Assembly (NCBI RefSeq): GCF_027943255.1
Contig: NC_072893.1
Coordinates: 23,892,001 to 23,956,000, forward strand
Source: Anastrepha obliqua
Lineage: Eukaryota; Arthropoda; Insecta; Diptera; Tephritidae
Direction: 5' to 3'
DNA: 64,000 nucleotides
How positions within the stretch are numbered: position 1 is the stretch's first letter; the number at the start of each line of letters is the position of its first letter. Under the pieces are notes generated by a model. That model saw only the letters and a program-made list of their open reading frames with translations. It was not told the DNA's origin and searched no databases. Of this stretch, positions 45,697 to 58,024 are shown one piece after another. The position numbers were made by a program, and so were the translations under genes.

Positions 45697-46696
45697 TTTC
45701 TTTCACACACACATTTCTAACCATAAAGCGGCCTAGCCTCTGGTGACGATTTTAGTCAAAGCCGTATGGCACTCAACGTGTTAATTTTTACTTTCCCAAA
45801 TGACGTTTTAAATTAGAAAAAGTTTCAAAATAGTTCAAAAGTTTTCAATTTTTAATTTATAAGCGTTGAAATGTATGGAGAGGCCACAGATACCTAAACA
45901 CGTCGTTCTCCTATGTTGAAATTTTCACCGTAATCAAACATTCAACCATTCAACATACAAAAAATTTACGTGAGAGTAATCACGTGTCGGGTAGTACAGG
46001 CAGATACTTTTGAAAATATTTGCAAAGCACGAATACAAACGCAACGATTCCAGTCAATTAGCACTAAGAACCACAATTAAGAAATAATACGAATAATTCA
46101 AAATATAAATCATTTCAACATTTTCGAGTAGAAAAAAGTGTAAAAAAAATTTACTCAATCAAACGTTTTTGGGATTTTTACTCAGCACAAATTTGGTGCT
46201 TAATACAAAGAACTGTGAAATGGTCTCATATAGGGTGTTTGAATAAGTGGATCCTACCTTTAAACTGTCATTGGTAAAAACAACAAATATGACTCCGTCA
46301 TTTGCTAACTTGGCGTTTACATGGGACTTTAACAATTCTCTCATTGCCTGCGTCACTAGCTATGATTTTTCGAAGACAGTAAATTAAGCAAATGATTTGG
46401 TGTAACCATTCCACAATCACCCACGCCAGGTCATCAAAGAATGCCGACAGCTGCGATCACCAGATTGCTTAAAAAATAATTAAAATTCATAGAAAATTGT
46501 ATCAAAACTTCTAAAAAAAAAGAGGTTGTCTGTAAAGTCGGTTTACTGACGATAGTTTAACGTGACAACGTCATAAGAAAATATTGATGGAATGGTTGCA
46601 ATTTTCAAAACAAAATTTTAATTTTATTTGTTTGGTAGATATTTTGTATGGATATAGAGGAGGAGGTAAATGGAATTGCAATGGAATAGGTCAAGT
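45697..46696. other. Non-coding, no gene seen
   Basis: AT-rich, with no motifs. A 65-codon minus frame at 46159-46356 was not recognised. Confidence 0.45.
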
Positions 46697-46930
46697 TACA
46701 TTTAAACAAACGTGAAAAATGACGAAACATTTATCAAATTCATGAAAGATATCTTCAATTTCGATTGTGCATCAGACGTTAATAAGTCAACAACACTAAG
46801 AGGCACCATCATCGATTTGCCTTTTTCAAGACACTTTACACTCGAAACACTCCCTTTCCTTTCCTACCTTTTCTATCATCGTCCTATTCTCAATAGAGAA
46901 ATGGTTCATTACCATGCACACAGGAAGAAG
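46697..46930 (+). pseudogene. Fragment resembling an endonuclease-like domain of a transposon
   Basis: The frame contains FIKFMKDIFNFDCASDVNKS, TTLRGTIIDLPF and SYLFYHRPILNREM. The T-R-GT-IDL-F followed by SYF-YHRP pattern resembles endonuclease-like domains seen in some insect mobile elements, possibly Helitron-like, but I recall this only loosely. It is directly followed by the duplicated repeat at 46928. Confidence 0.35.
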
Positions 46931-47102
46931 GCGTATGCAAATACAAGTATGTGAATTTATATACAAATGCGCATATACATACATATACATACATATATAT
47001 GCTCACACAAGTAGGACAGAGCCAGATGTCGAACGTTGCCGAACGCGGGGGCCGATTGTGCTCTTTGTCGTTCGTTCCGCGCTCTCGCTTGCAGTTCAAG
47101 CA
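46928..47102 (+). repeat. Direct duplication, copy 1
   Basis: Shares GGCRTATGCAAATACAARTA, GTGAATTTATATA, GATGTCGAACGTTGCCG and TTCGTTCCGCGCTYTCGCTT with 47422-47594. About 170 bp; the copies are about 494 bp apart. Confidence 0.8.
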
Positions 47103-47421
47103 CATTAGCTTACATTTTCTTGCGTACGGAATAGATTCGTATATTTGATATGTCCATATGATTTGTATGCATCTTTACATATAGATTTGTTCTTTTTGAA
47201 AATTGCGCGAAATTGTATATGTATATGCATGTTTATATACATATGTATATTAGTATAGAACATATCTTATAAGGTATGTGGTAAATATTATTGTACCATA
47301 CATTTTTTCCTTCAGATATAATAAAAAAATAATAATAATAACATTAAAACAACAGGTATTATTAACAAACTTGGTTTTATTTTAAATTCTTCAAGTGAAT
47401 CAAATTAATAATAATCAATAT

Positions 47422-47594
47422 GAAGGCATATGCAAATACAAATACGTGAATTTATATATGTATTGTACATATGCGCATATACATACATATATACGCTCAC
47501 TTAAGTAGAAGAGAGCAAGATGTCGAACGTTGCCGTTCGTTTGCTTTGTTTGCTTTGTCGTTCGTTCCGCGCTTTCGCTTGCAGTTCATTCAAG
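47422..47594 (+). repeat. Direct duplication, copy 2
   Basis: Second copy of the 46928-47102 repeat, longer by a TTTGCTTTGTTTGCTTTG insertion. Leads directly into an 18-bp minisatellite. Confidence 0.8.
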
Positions 47595-47672
47595 GTAACG
47601 GCAATGAGCAAGGTAACGACAAATGAGCAAGGTAACGGCAATGAGCAAGGTAACACTAATGAGCAAGGTAAC
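47594..47672 (+). repeat. 18-bp minisatellite, about five units
   Basis: Unit AAGGTAACGGCAATGAGC with small variants (ACGACAAATGAGC, ACACTAATGAGC). Confidence 0.85.
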
Positions 47673-47805
47673 GACACATTTTTTCGTGCGTGCAGCCTGT
47701 TAAATCGAATTATAAGACGTTATCACGTCAAAAATGTTGTAGAAATTCAGATATTTCTCAATAAAAACCATTATTATAGCTAAAAAATATATTAAAAAAT
47801 AAATA

Positions 47806-48960
47806 CTAGGTTGTTCAAAAAGTTTTGGCATTCAATAAGAAAAGCGCGGTTTTATGGTTTTCAATACACTTTATTATTCAACTTTTTTTTCTGGTGGGTG
47901 AGGTAGGGTTCAAAATGCCTTCGCACTTACAGCGACCGTCGTCTACTGCGTCGCGTGGTCTGGGGAGACACCCTTCCCGGGACTGCTTTCTATATCACTT
48001 CAGGAGGGCACAGAACGGCATCCATAAGGGACCAATTCTATTCACCCAAGTCTGGGTCCACCATATTTGTAGTCAGCTTTCCTGCTCGTCCCTCCTGGGC
48101 TCGTCTTCTTGTGCCTCTATCTGTGCGCCTTCGCTATGTTGCACTTTGTCGAGGCCAATCTTTTTTTTCGTAGTACGTTCTCGATGTATTTCAACATAGT
48201 CTCCCTGAATATCAGAACACTTTTTCTAACGAGATTCCAATTTATGAATTCCATCCCTGAAGTGAGAATCTGGAAGGTCTGCAAAATACGCTTCTGCAGC
48301 TGTTATGACCTCAGTATTTGATGAAAAACGTTTTCCACGCATGCATTTTTTTGGGTCTGGAAACAGATGGAAGACGCTAAAGGCCAAGTCTGGGGAATAC
48401 GGTGGATACTTTAAAAATTCGAAGTTGAATTCATGAATTTTAGCCATTGTCAAAATGCTCTTCTGGCGCGGGGTATTGTCCTGAAAAATACTTTTTTTCT
48501 TTTGCAAACTGGGTCTTTTTCCACGAATTTTTTCCTTCAGCTGGTCTAAAAGCTTACAATAATATTCAGAATTTATTGTTCTACCAGTAACCCACAAACG
48601 AAATTCCTTTCACATCCCAAAAAACTCATGCTGCCAACTTCTTGGCCGATTTCTGGACTCGTACTCATTTCGGAGCTGAAGAACCGGGTTTACACCACTC
48701 TTTAGCCTTTTTTTCAAGCCAAGTCTCATCCATAGTGATGAATCGACGCACGAAATCCACTTTATTCTTTCGAAAACTTTCTAAATGTTTTGCAGAGAAA
48801 GTCTCATTCGAATGTGTTTTTGTTCCATTATTAGCGAATGCGGCAACCCTTGTTCCATACAGCTTTCTGAAACTTAAACAATACTTCAGTCAAAATATGG
48901 CTTACAATGCCCAATAAGATGCCTAGGGCTTCTACTAAATCTCTTTCAGTCAATTAACGA
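47806..48960 (-). mobile_element. Mariner element with a LINE tail inserted in it
   Basis: The end TAGGTTGTTCAAAAAGTTTT lies at about 47805. On the minus strand the transposase reads TINSEYYCKLLDQLKEKIRG, FQDNTPRQK, then YPPYSPDLAFSVFHLFP. The third catalytic position, 34 residues after the second Asp, is Val instead of Asp. The C-terminus KKCSDIQGDYVE is separated from the element end by the insertion at 47886-48166. The 5' part is heavily degraded and the other terminal repeat was not found. Confidence 0.72.
47886..48166 (-). mobile_element. LINE 3'-UTR fragment inserted in a mariner
   Basis: On the minus strand it contains CTGACTACAAATATGGTGGA and GATGCCGTTCTG, as does the region after the R1-like C-terminus near 62380-62460, and it ends in a poly(A)-like run at the left edge (T run at 47884-47891). 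A similar 3' UTR follows the R1-like LINE at 52.5 kb. Confidence 0.6.
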
Positions 48961-49024
48961 TTTTCCAATACGGCTTCCTATATTTTTTCTACGATCGTAG
49001 ACTTCTGTTGTAGTCCTGCTGTAC

Positions 49025-50400
49025 TAGAAAATTTTTCAGCAATGCCGCAGAGACCTTGGTAAAACCTGGGGTCTGAAACCTGCTGTGATCCTATGGATAT
49101 ATACAGCACTTACCAGGCCAATCATCACTTACGCCTCTGTGGTCTGGTCCCGACAGAGCATGGTTAAGTCCACACTGCGGGAACTATACAGGCTGCAAAG
49201 AAGCGTATGTTTATGCGTCACGGATGCCATGAGTACAGCCTCTGGCGATGCCCTAAATGTTATGCTTGATTTGCTCTCCTTGGATCTTAAGATACAACAG
49301 GAAAGAAGACACAGAGAAATCTTTAAGTTGCTATCTAAGCTATTTTTGACACCTAAAGACCACCTGATACCCATAGTTTCATTTGGAAGGAAATTTGATG
49401 TCAGATTTCCATTGTGTGACCATTGGAGCATTCAGGGAGGTTTGACGGATATTTTCTTTACCGATGGGTCCAAGAATGAAATAGTACTAATAAGTGTCAC
49501 TATGCTATGGGGGAAATGGCAACTGTTATCTAAACGGAAATTTTTGCCATCCTGAAAGTAGCCGAATGGATAATCGAGTGGAGATGGAGCGGGAAACAGA
49601 TTGGAGTTTTCAGTGACAGTCAGGCTGCACTGAAGGCCCTGGAGAACGCGAAGCAAACCTCAAAAATTGTTCAAGAATGTAAGAAGAAGTTCTTAATTCT
49701 TTCGCAAGACAAAACAGGACACTTCGGTGTTCAAGGAATCGAATTTGCCGATGAATTAGCCAACCGTGGATCAGCGGTTCCCCCCCAAGGGCCAGAACCA
49801 ATAATCGGAATCAGTTCCACAGGAATCATGAATTGAATCAGCGATTATGTGTGCAAACTACATAAAGAGCGATGGTCCGGTCTAGAACGCTGCAGAACTG
49901 CAAAGTGTTTTGTGACAAATCCGAACAGAAAACTGTCAAACTTTCTACTAAAACTTGGAAGGAAAGACGTTCGGTTGATGGTCGGTATTATTAAAGGACA
50001 CAATCCATGGGGTTAGCATATGACCGCCATTGGAATATTTGAGAACCCAATATGCCTGTCTTGTATAGAGGAGGCGGTTAGCACTAAGCATTTTCTCTGT
50101 GAGTGACCTACTTTTGCTAGAGCAAGACTACGAATTTTGAGTTGCGATGTCAGGATAATGGGTAAAATTCGTTCTCTCAAATTGGAGGATGTTTTCAGAT
50201 TTCGCAAAGAATCTGCGAAATTCTCACAGAACTCGCTATATCTGCATCTGTCTCTATTCTATCCTATCTCTTTCTCTCTGTCACTTCTCTCCTATTATCC
50301 TTGACTATCAACCCATTTACTTTTTAGAGCTTCGAATGCAATGGGCTTTTTAGCCCGAGTGTTTTAGGAGTTACCATTCAGGGAATTGTCTCTATAACTA
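49025..50400 (+). pseudogene. LINE ORF2 3' half: reverse transcriptase end, RNase H, knuckle
   Basis: It begins in the reverse transcriptase thumb with IYTALTRPIITYASVVWSRQ, then GDALNVMLDLLSLDLKIQQE. RNase H follows: DIFFTDGSK (first Asp), then across a frameshift GVFSDSQAALKALENAK, then FGVQGIEFADELANRGSAVP. The C-terminal knuckle reads CLSCIEEAVSTKHFLCE. Several frameshifts and stops break it. RNase H fits LOA-, I- or jockey-related LINEs. Catalytic reverse transcriptase motifs lie further 5' and are absent. Confidence 0.75.
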
Positions 50401-52260
50401 TCTGAACGCCTAAGCTACGCAACAAATTTTTCTACTTTTCGGCAGCTAATAGGTATTTTCAATTGGCCCAAATAAAGATATTCAAAAACCAGAATAAGAG
50501 CACGAAATATAAACATTTAGATATTTTCTTTCTGACTTAAGTCAGAAGTCACCAAGATTACCAGTCCATTTTATTTGCTAAAATATCTTCAATAAAAAGA
50601 CGCTGGTGGCCATGGGTCATACTTGTTCAAGAAATACATGTCTATAGGTGTTCATGATAGTTCTCCCAAGGCTTCTTCCATATGCGCTAACACGACCCCG
50701 CTTCAAATACTGCACCCCCGCTGAACCCAATTTTAGGTAATTTTAAAAGTTTCAACATTTTTGACTCTGCATATTCGTGAACAACCCAACCGTTATGACA
50801 GTTCCAAGGTAGGATACCGCTATTGCAAAACCCGTTAATTCTAATGCAAGTCAATGAACAAGAAAACCAGGAAATTATGCAATAAACACAAGCGTGTGAA
50901 ACGACGAACGCACAAAGTTCAGTTTACAGTTAAACTGAATACGCAAGTTCTCACATCGAATACAAATTTTTTCAAGTATGCACATTTTCAAACGATATTT
51001 TTACAACAATTACAATTTGAGGTTTCGTAAAAGACAAAATTTGCATAATATACAAAATTCGAATGAAATAATTTTGTGAAAAAAAAAATTTTTGTAGGTA
51101 TAGTAGAAAATTGCATGCGAATTTCGCTGATTTTTGAAATTTCGTTACGTACATACATACATAAAATATGAAAGTCTATATAGTCTTGCTGAATGTTGTG
51201 GAAATTATTAAAATAAAAACAATAACCGTAGGTAAATAAGTGTGTTTCCAAAGATCAGTGTATGGATGTTTTACTGGAAGTATAGAAAGTTGATAAGCAA
51301 AAATTAGATATATAAAAGAAATACATATGGCAGCGTTATTTGTTTAAGTTATACTTAAACAGGAAAAATAGAAATATCACAAAAAAAAAATAAAAAAAAA
51401 AGCGCTCTCAAAGCTGGGCACTGCATACCTGTCGCCCGCTTATGCCAAGTGTAAGTGGTAGACTTTAATTTGCCAAAACAATTTTAAGTGGTGTGTGTTT
51501 TTAGGCGCATGCTAGGCACAGAGAACGTTAATGTGCCCATTGCATAGGGCACATGCCTAGGCACATGCACATGAAACAGTAATATGAGAGAGTAACTGCA
51601 ATTTGCCGCTCAACAGAAAATAAAAGCTAAAAATACGATGTTGAAGCAGTGAATCGTCAAATATCAAACGCTAATTATTTACAATAAAATATAAAATTTA
51701 AGCAAAGTGAAAAACAAAAAATAGAAAAACCAAAAACAAAAATTAAAATTAAAATTAAATAAAATTTTAAACCGTTAAACATTGCTATAGCGTAGCTAAA
51801 TTCGCCACTTTTTCAATTGCAACTTCAGTAAAGCCAAAACGCCTAATACACACACAGCGTATACGCAAACATACACATATAAATATATTTATAAGTAAGC
51901 AAAGCCACAAAGTTTTGAAGTTGCATCGAAAAAAAATGTATTTGTCAAATTGTTATTGCGAATGTTAACTAAAGTCTTATGAATTTTTGCGCTACGAATA
52001 AAAAAATACAAAAATATTAAATACATATATAAATGTGAATTTAAACAAAAACCAAAATAAAACAAAAACAAAAATAATAGCAGTATATTGTATACATGGA
52101 TACTTATGAGTAAGAATTTGAAAAATCCGATTTTTTTGTTTGTTTTGAATTCGAATATGGGACTAAATACAAGTTTTTTTCTAAATAATATCAAATGAAA
52201 AAATGAAAAACATCGGAGTATGAGCCAGTTTGCACCATTTTTTTTTGTGGCTACTACAAT
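50400..52260. other. Non-coding, no gene seen
   Basis: AT-rich. A more GC-rich island at 51410-51560 (AGCTGGGCACTGCATACCTG) has no coding pattern I can support. Confidence 0.45.
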
Positions 52261-52269
52261 TGCAGGTGC

Positions 52270-52505
52270 AACTCACCCTTCTCCTTGATTGGCGCGATAG
52301 CCGCTTGCGAGATTTTGGCTGAGCGCGCCAGTCGTTTCTTTCTCGTGCTAACCGGCGCCAATTGGACACACCCACTGAAGCCAAGTCCTTCTCTACCTGA
52401 CCTTTCCAATGTAGAGGAGGTCTTCCTCTTCCTCTGTTACCACCAGCTGGTACCGCAGAGAATACCGATATCCATTCAAACGACATGTCCCAGCCAACGT
52501 AGCCG
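52270..52505 (-). pseudogene. LINE fragment, copy 3 of the GRGRPPLRW-tail family
   Basis: On the minus strand SAVPAGGNRGRGRPPLHWKG and SVGVSNWRRLARERNDW are followed by the 3' end near 52277 (complement GCGCCAATCAAGGAGAAG). It is truncated upstream exactly where the poly(A) of the next LINE begins. Confidence 0.72.
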
Positions 52506-52507
52506 TT

Positions 52508-53990
52508 TTATTTTTGTTTTTTTTTTTGTTGGCGGTGAGGGTGGGTTAAAAGTGCCTTCACCCCATATAATCACCGTCGCTACTACGTGTGTAGTGATTC
52601 CACTAAAAATATCCCTCCTCTTCTCTTGGATGTTTCCCTCCACCCCGGGACTGCTTCCGCATTGCTTCGAGGTAGAGGGCCAAGACGGCGTCCTAAGAAG
52701 GGCACTTACTTACACGCCTGTTTTGAGACACCCATGCTCAATGCTCTTCAGCATAACTTTCCATTTCGCGCTTCTGTTTTTGGATAAAATCCTCCACGAA
52801 ATTTGCGACGGCATTCCATTTTTCTTCGTCTATCATCATTTTCTCGATTATTTCTTCCGGTGTACCAATGGCTCGTTGCACAGCTGTTCTCTCTATGTTC
52901 CACCTCTTGCATTTAATGAAGGTGTGCTCCGCATTATCAGACTCAGTATCTCCATATATGCAGTTTGGTAGGCTCACTTTTCCCATTCGCCAAAAATACT
53001 TGCGAAAGGACCCATGTCAAACTGTGTGAGCTAATAGTTAACCTCACCGTGCTTTCTTTCTACCCAACTTTTTTAGATCGTTTATTAGTCTCGCTGTCCA
53101 TCCACCGCCCCGTTCAGAGTTCGATCTTGTCTGCCAAAGTGTGCGCGTTTGAATTCTAATATCGGAGAAGCGTGGTACTGGAGTTCATGAGATTTTTGCC
53201 TGCCATCTCCGCTTGCGCTCTTATGCTAGAATATCTATAGGGATGGCTCTGCTGATAACGAAAACCGCTATCTGAAGCAGCATTGTTCTGTATGAAAAAG
53301 CCACTCTGAGAGCGCAGGTGCGTTGAACAGATTGCAGAGTTTTTCGCCGGCATTGCACCCTTAGCGAATCTGCCCATATTTCGCATCCGTATAAAAAAAT
53401 CGAGTTCGTCGTGTTCATTAAAAGTTTTCGCTTATTCTGCGTTAGACCTCAAAGGTTAGCCATGAGCTTACTTAACATGCCGCTCTTGTGGCAGCATCAT
53501 TTATGTGCGCCCAGTAAGTTAGCCTTGTGTCTAATTGCACTTCTAGGTAGTTGAGCACTCTTTTTGTCGAGTGCTTATATATCTACTTCTAATCGGATGC
53601 GCCTGTTGGTTAGAAGGATTAGCTCTGTTTTCTCTGTGGCCAGCTTTAGTCTATGGTCCTCTAGCCATGTCTGAACACGGATCATCGCCTGATTTACTTT
53701 CCTTTTGGCTTCGTCAGCGTTTCGAGCGATTATTACAGCTGCAATGTCATCTGCGTATCCCACTAAATGCACATCCTCAGGCATCTCTATTCGAAGGATT
53801 TCATCGTAGCTTATATTTCAAAGTTCAGGTCCAAGTGTTGATCCTTGGGCCGTGTTGCTGTTATTTTTTTAGTCTTGCATCCTTCTCGGGTTTCGTATAA
53901 GGGCACGCGATCAATTACGTCGTCCCAACTTAAACTGTTGAAAGCATTTCTAATATCTAGTGTGGCTAGTAATACTAAGCATTTGGAGTA
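52508..53990 (-). pseudogene. 5'-truncated R1-like LINE with poly(A) tail
   Basis: From the right on the minus strand: MPEDVHLVGYADDIAAVIIA with the catalytic YADD, VQTWLEDHRLKLATEKTELI, a thumb region, then a knuckle segment CIYGDTESDNAEHTFIKCKR and the end QKREMESYAEEH near 52738. The 3' UTR runs to a T run at about 52516-52530, the poly(A) tail. The sequence around YADD resembles the R1-type element at 12.5 kb but is clearly a different family. Frameshifts are present. The endonuclease and ORF1 are missing. Confidence 0.72.
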
Positions 53991-54344
53991 TCGGTTACTA
54001 TTTCCCTATTTATGACTTAATAAGAAGATTACATTTATTGAATTGGGCCAAATCGGTTCATAAATAGTATTTTTGGAGATATCTCGGTCACAACGACACC
54101 TATCGAGTAAATTTTGAAGCCAAACATTCCCTTTCGTAAAGTTAATAAATTTGGAGAACAGAGTTATCTCGGCCATAACGTTTTCTATCAGAAAATAATG
54201 CGATTTTTTTCTAATTAGCTCGAAGAAAAACTTATGCTGTGAATTTAAATTGAACAAAACGCGGAAAACTTCAAATGTATTTCACCCCACGCCAAAGGCA
54301 CCTACTATGTTTGGTGAAAAGATTTTTAGAGGTGTACTACCTAG

Positions 54345-54868
54345 CAGACCGTTATTCGGCTCTGAGCGAATTTGACAGATATACCGACGTCATTCGTTTT
54401 GTGTTGCACTAAGCCAAAGCTAAATTTTGTGAAACACGAAACGAATGACGTAGAATCCAAAGTACACTCAAAAATATTCTTTTTCACCATACCTAATTAG
54501 CAAACCTGGTATCTATCATCCTTGCTACTACGTATAGCGAAGAAGAGTTTGTCGACGGTTTCCCTGATGACCAGCGATGCTAGACTCACCAGATTTGCCC
54601 TTTAACTATGGTGAAAAATAAAATTGTGTGGGGAACTTTGGCTGCCACGTCACTTGGGGATTCGGTAGCCGAATTATGCACGATCATTTCACACATATTC
54701 ACACCATTGTCCAATCAGTCGTTGTCCAGACGGCAACGAAGTGTCATTGGTTGATTTTTTTCGTATACCACCGGCACAATCTTAAGTTTTTGCTTGTGAA
54801 CATATCCCAAGAGGCGTCAGCCCATCAGCTGATTCTGTCAAATTCGCTCAGAGTCGAATAACGGTCTG
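54345..54868. mobile_element. Element with long terminal inverted repeats (foldback-like)
   Basis: The left end CAGACCGTTATTCGGCTCTG and the right end (reversed) CAGACCGTTATTCGACTCTG match over about 35 bp. Further in, TTTTTCACCAT on the left and ATGGTGAAAAA on the right are also inverted. Inside the left half is a smaller hairpin (ACGTCATTCGTTTTGTGTT against its near-perfect complement, 54390-54455). No coding sequence. No target duplication was found. A single right arm occurs at 28331-28628. Confidence 0.72.
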
Positions 54869-55507
54869 TCGAAAGAGCACACAATTAAAATCATTTCACC
54901 ATGCCTTATTACAGTCGATTGGCTTATCAGAAATCAAAAAACCGTAAAGCATTTTAATCTGGGAAACTGTGGAACAATTTTGTTACGATAAAATTACTCG
55001 GAATAATTTGCACTATTTTCGATGGCAATACATCTCCCATATAAATATTCAAGGTTAGCATTCAAAGCAATCGATTTGAACTGTTTTTGAGATAACATCG
55101 AATCTGTTAAAAAGCATGGTTTCAGACGTTTGTCACGTGTTCACGCAGTCAAACGCAAATTTAAATCTAAACTCACGAACAGGTGGTCCTTAATTGAAGT
55201 AATTTTTCAAAGGCTTTAAGTATTATTATTATTTTTGGGAATAAACTTATGAGAAAAAATTGATTTTTTCGACATATCAAACCGGGATAAACCTCTTAAG
55301 CTGTTTTTCCATACGACAACAGATATTATGGCATGATTAAAAAGAGCAAACAATACCATTATTTATATTGAATAAATTTTCCAAGTCCCAGCTGGCTCTA
55401 TCTAACGAATGGCTCGGCAGGTATTCGATTTAAGAGTCGAAATTGCTTTCGACCGACCTTTATCCCCGCGATAAAAAAGTATCCGAAGCACAAGCGGAGC
55501 TGATACG

Positions 55508-56190
55508 AGGGTGTCATTTTATATTTTGCAATCAATAATGAAAACACAATGAAATAATTACGAAAAACGCTTTATTGTTTTTCAAAATATTTACCTTGAA
55601 AGTCAAAACACTTCCTCATTCGCTGAAATTAATTTTTGAATTAACTTACTTTTGCCACTCAGAAGTGAATACCTCCAAAACGAGCTGTTTAAAGACTTCC
55701 ACAGCTTCTTCAGGTGTTGGAAAACGTTGATCTCGCATTTTATTTTTAAAGTGCGGGAACAAAAAGCAATCATTAAGCGCCAAATTAGGGCTGTAAGGCG
55801 GTTGATCCATGGACTCGGTCTTTTGAGTGCTCAAAAACTGTCTTGTGTGAGCCGATACCTGAGAGCTCGCATTGCCTTGGTAAAAGACGCTTCGTCTGGG
55901 GTGATTAGTTTTCCTTAATTCAGCGAAAACTTCTGACAAACAGAAGATGGTTGTGCACCACTCCGAATTAACTTGTTTAATATTCACTAGTGATAAAGTT
56001 GCGAAATGACTATATTTTCTGAAAAAAACAGACGACCATTTGCTTTGAAACGCCTCTTCCGCGAACAACTTTTGTTGGATCAAACTCGTCTTGGCACATC
56101 CCTACTGTCCATTGCTGTTTTGTTTCCAACTCTTATGAATAAATTCGAGATTCGTCGTCAGTTACGATGCCATTAACTGGACCTTGTAAG
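55508..56190 (-). pseudogene. Mariner fragment with lost catalytic Asp
   Basis: The end TACGAGGGTGTCATTTTATA is at about 55505. On the minus strand: GIVTDDESRIYS (first Asp region), then SLVNIKQVNSEWCTTIFCLS, then SVFYQGNASSQVSAHTRQFL, where the second catalytic Asp is Gly. QPPYSPNLALNDCFLFPHFK keeps the third Asp, 34 residues on. The C-terminus is KCFDFQGKYFEKQ. The N-terminus is missing. A partial relative lies at 39015-39330. Confidence 0.75.
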
Positions 56191-56934
56191 CATAATAATA
56201 TAGTGCAAGAAGAAACTTGTGTTTAGACCACCCTGTATGTACATATTGAAATACTTCATATTTCATACTTCATACTTCATAAGCAAACTTTTTTGTTAAG
56301 TTATGTAGACTTTCTTCAAAAGCTATGAATGGAAATACTGACGTCACTATGTTGTTTTTAAATATTCGTTTAAAATCTTAAATCTTCAAATTTCTTTTCA
56401 ATATCGTTTTCCAACCTTGGCTGTAAATTCTCCAATTTTATATGGTTAATAATATTTTAAAAATTGCGAAAACTTTACTCATAATTTTTTTTAAATTTCA
56501 ACATATTTTTATTAGTCTTTTATGGCGCAAAATTTTCCCAAACTAACATTTCATTCGTTTAACAAACCTGATAAATTGTGTTCAGTCCGTAATGAATGTT
56601 TATTTCCTCATATAAATACAAATTTTAATCATAGAAAATAAATTGAATTATACACATACATGCATACGTAAAATTTAATCCAAATAAAATGTTAAAAGTT
56701 ATCAAACGTTAAAAACATTTTTTTTGTTTTTCGAATGGGATTAGTGAGATGAGGTAAGTATTGATTAGAGCAAGCGATTCTCACCACAAGAAATTGAAAA
56801 TTTATGAAAATCATGGTGAAAATAATTGATTTCCATCCTTGTATAAAAATGTCAGCTGTGAACTCAACCCTATCATTGGGTACTCAAATTAACAAAATCA
56901 GTTAAAAATTATAGTGATAATTCAATGTAACAGT

Positions 56935-57620
56935 GAGGAGCATTTAGCTTAACTGGTAGCTCCCACAGAGAAGCCATGTCAGGAAGCTATGAAGGCCTTA
57001 CATTCCAATTCCATTTCATTCAAACTAGTTTCACAATGTAGAACGGAACTAGAACTGCTTGGTCATTGGCTTCAAATTACTCGGATATGCGTTCCCGTCA
57101 TAGGAACATAGAGGGTAATGAGATGACAGATGAGCTAGCAAGAAAAGGTTCGGCACTAGACATAACAGAGGCGGTGGCAGTCGCTACCCCTTTTAATACA
57201 ATGAAAACATCCATTGTTTCACTCTCTCTCTGCTTTAACCGAAAGAAAGTGGAAGCAAATAAATACATGTAGTACTACAAGAAAAACCTGGCCGTCGTAC
57301 AACAAACAGAGGACGAATTATCTGTTAGGAAGCTCTCGACCAAACATTTCACGTATAACTGCCTCCCTTACAGGTCTTTGGAATGTAGGGGATCACGCAG
57401 CCAGACTTAACCTCTCTTTCAATCCCATCTGCAGAAGTTGTGAAGCGGAAGGAGTGAAAGAAAGTCTCTTTCACTATTTATGCGAATGTCCAGGTCTAGC
57501 TAGAGCAACACTTCGCTCTTTCGGCAAGCCTTTCTTACAGAAAATTAATGAAATCTCCGACATTTAACGAAATGGATCTGACTTAAAAAACAAAAAAAAA
57601 AAAAAAACAAACAAAAACGG
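56935..57620 (+). pseudogene. LINE fragment: RNase H and knuckle with poly(A) tail
   Basis: AMKALHSNSISFKLVSQCRT, then NIEGNEMTDELARKGSALDI (RNase H end), then after frame changes SRPNISRITASLTGLWNVGD and CRSCEAEGVKESLFHYLCEC. The end is GKPFLQKINEISDI with a stop at about 57567, followed by an A-rich tail at 57585-57620. Several frameshifts. It is similar in plan to the LINE at 49025 but not the same sequence. Confidence 0.72.
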
Positions 57621-57621
57621 A

Positions 57622-58020
57622 CAAGACCTCATCACACGAGAACAGTGGTAGTAAAACGGCGCTAGTCGCTAATTACGAATATTTCAGCAGGAATACTCAA
57701 CCAGTACAACAACAAGCACATAAGTACTGTGTGTTTTAGCACAAATTCTAAATTGATTGCCACTGCTGCACCGCACCGATTCCGAAGTGGGGAAAAAACT
57801 TGTCCGAAAGAGCGAAATTTAAAAAAAAATAAAGCCCATGAATGGTATAAGAATAATATTAGGGCTCTACTTAAAAACTTACTTTAAAACTTCTCTTTAC
57901 CAAATTGATTTTTATAATTTCGCACACCTTCACTGCCCTGCTATTGCCAGGGGTTGTAATTTCACTATTAAGAAAATTTTACCAGCACATCTCTTAAGAT
58001 TCTATCGAATAATGATAATT
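57622..58020. other. Non-coding, no gene seen
   Basis: AT-rich sequence without recognised features, up to the TTAA at 58021. Confidence 0.45.
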
Positions 58021-58024
58021 TTAA

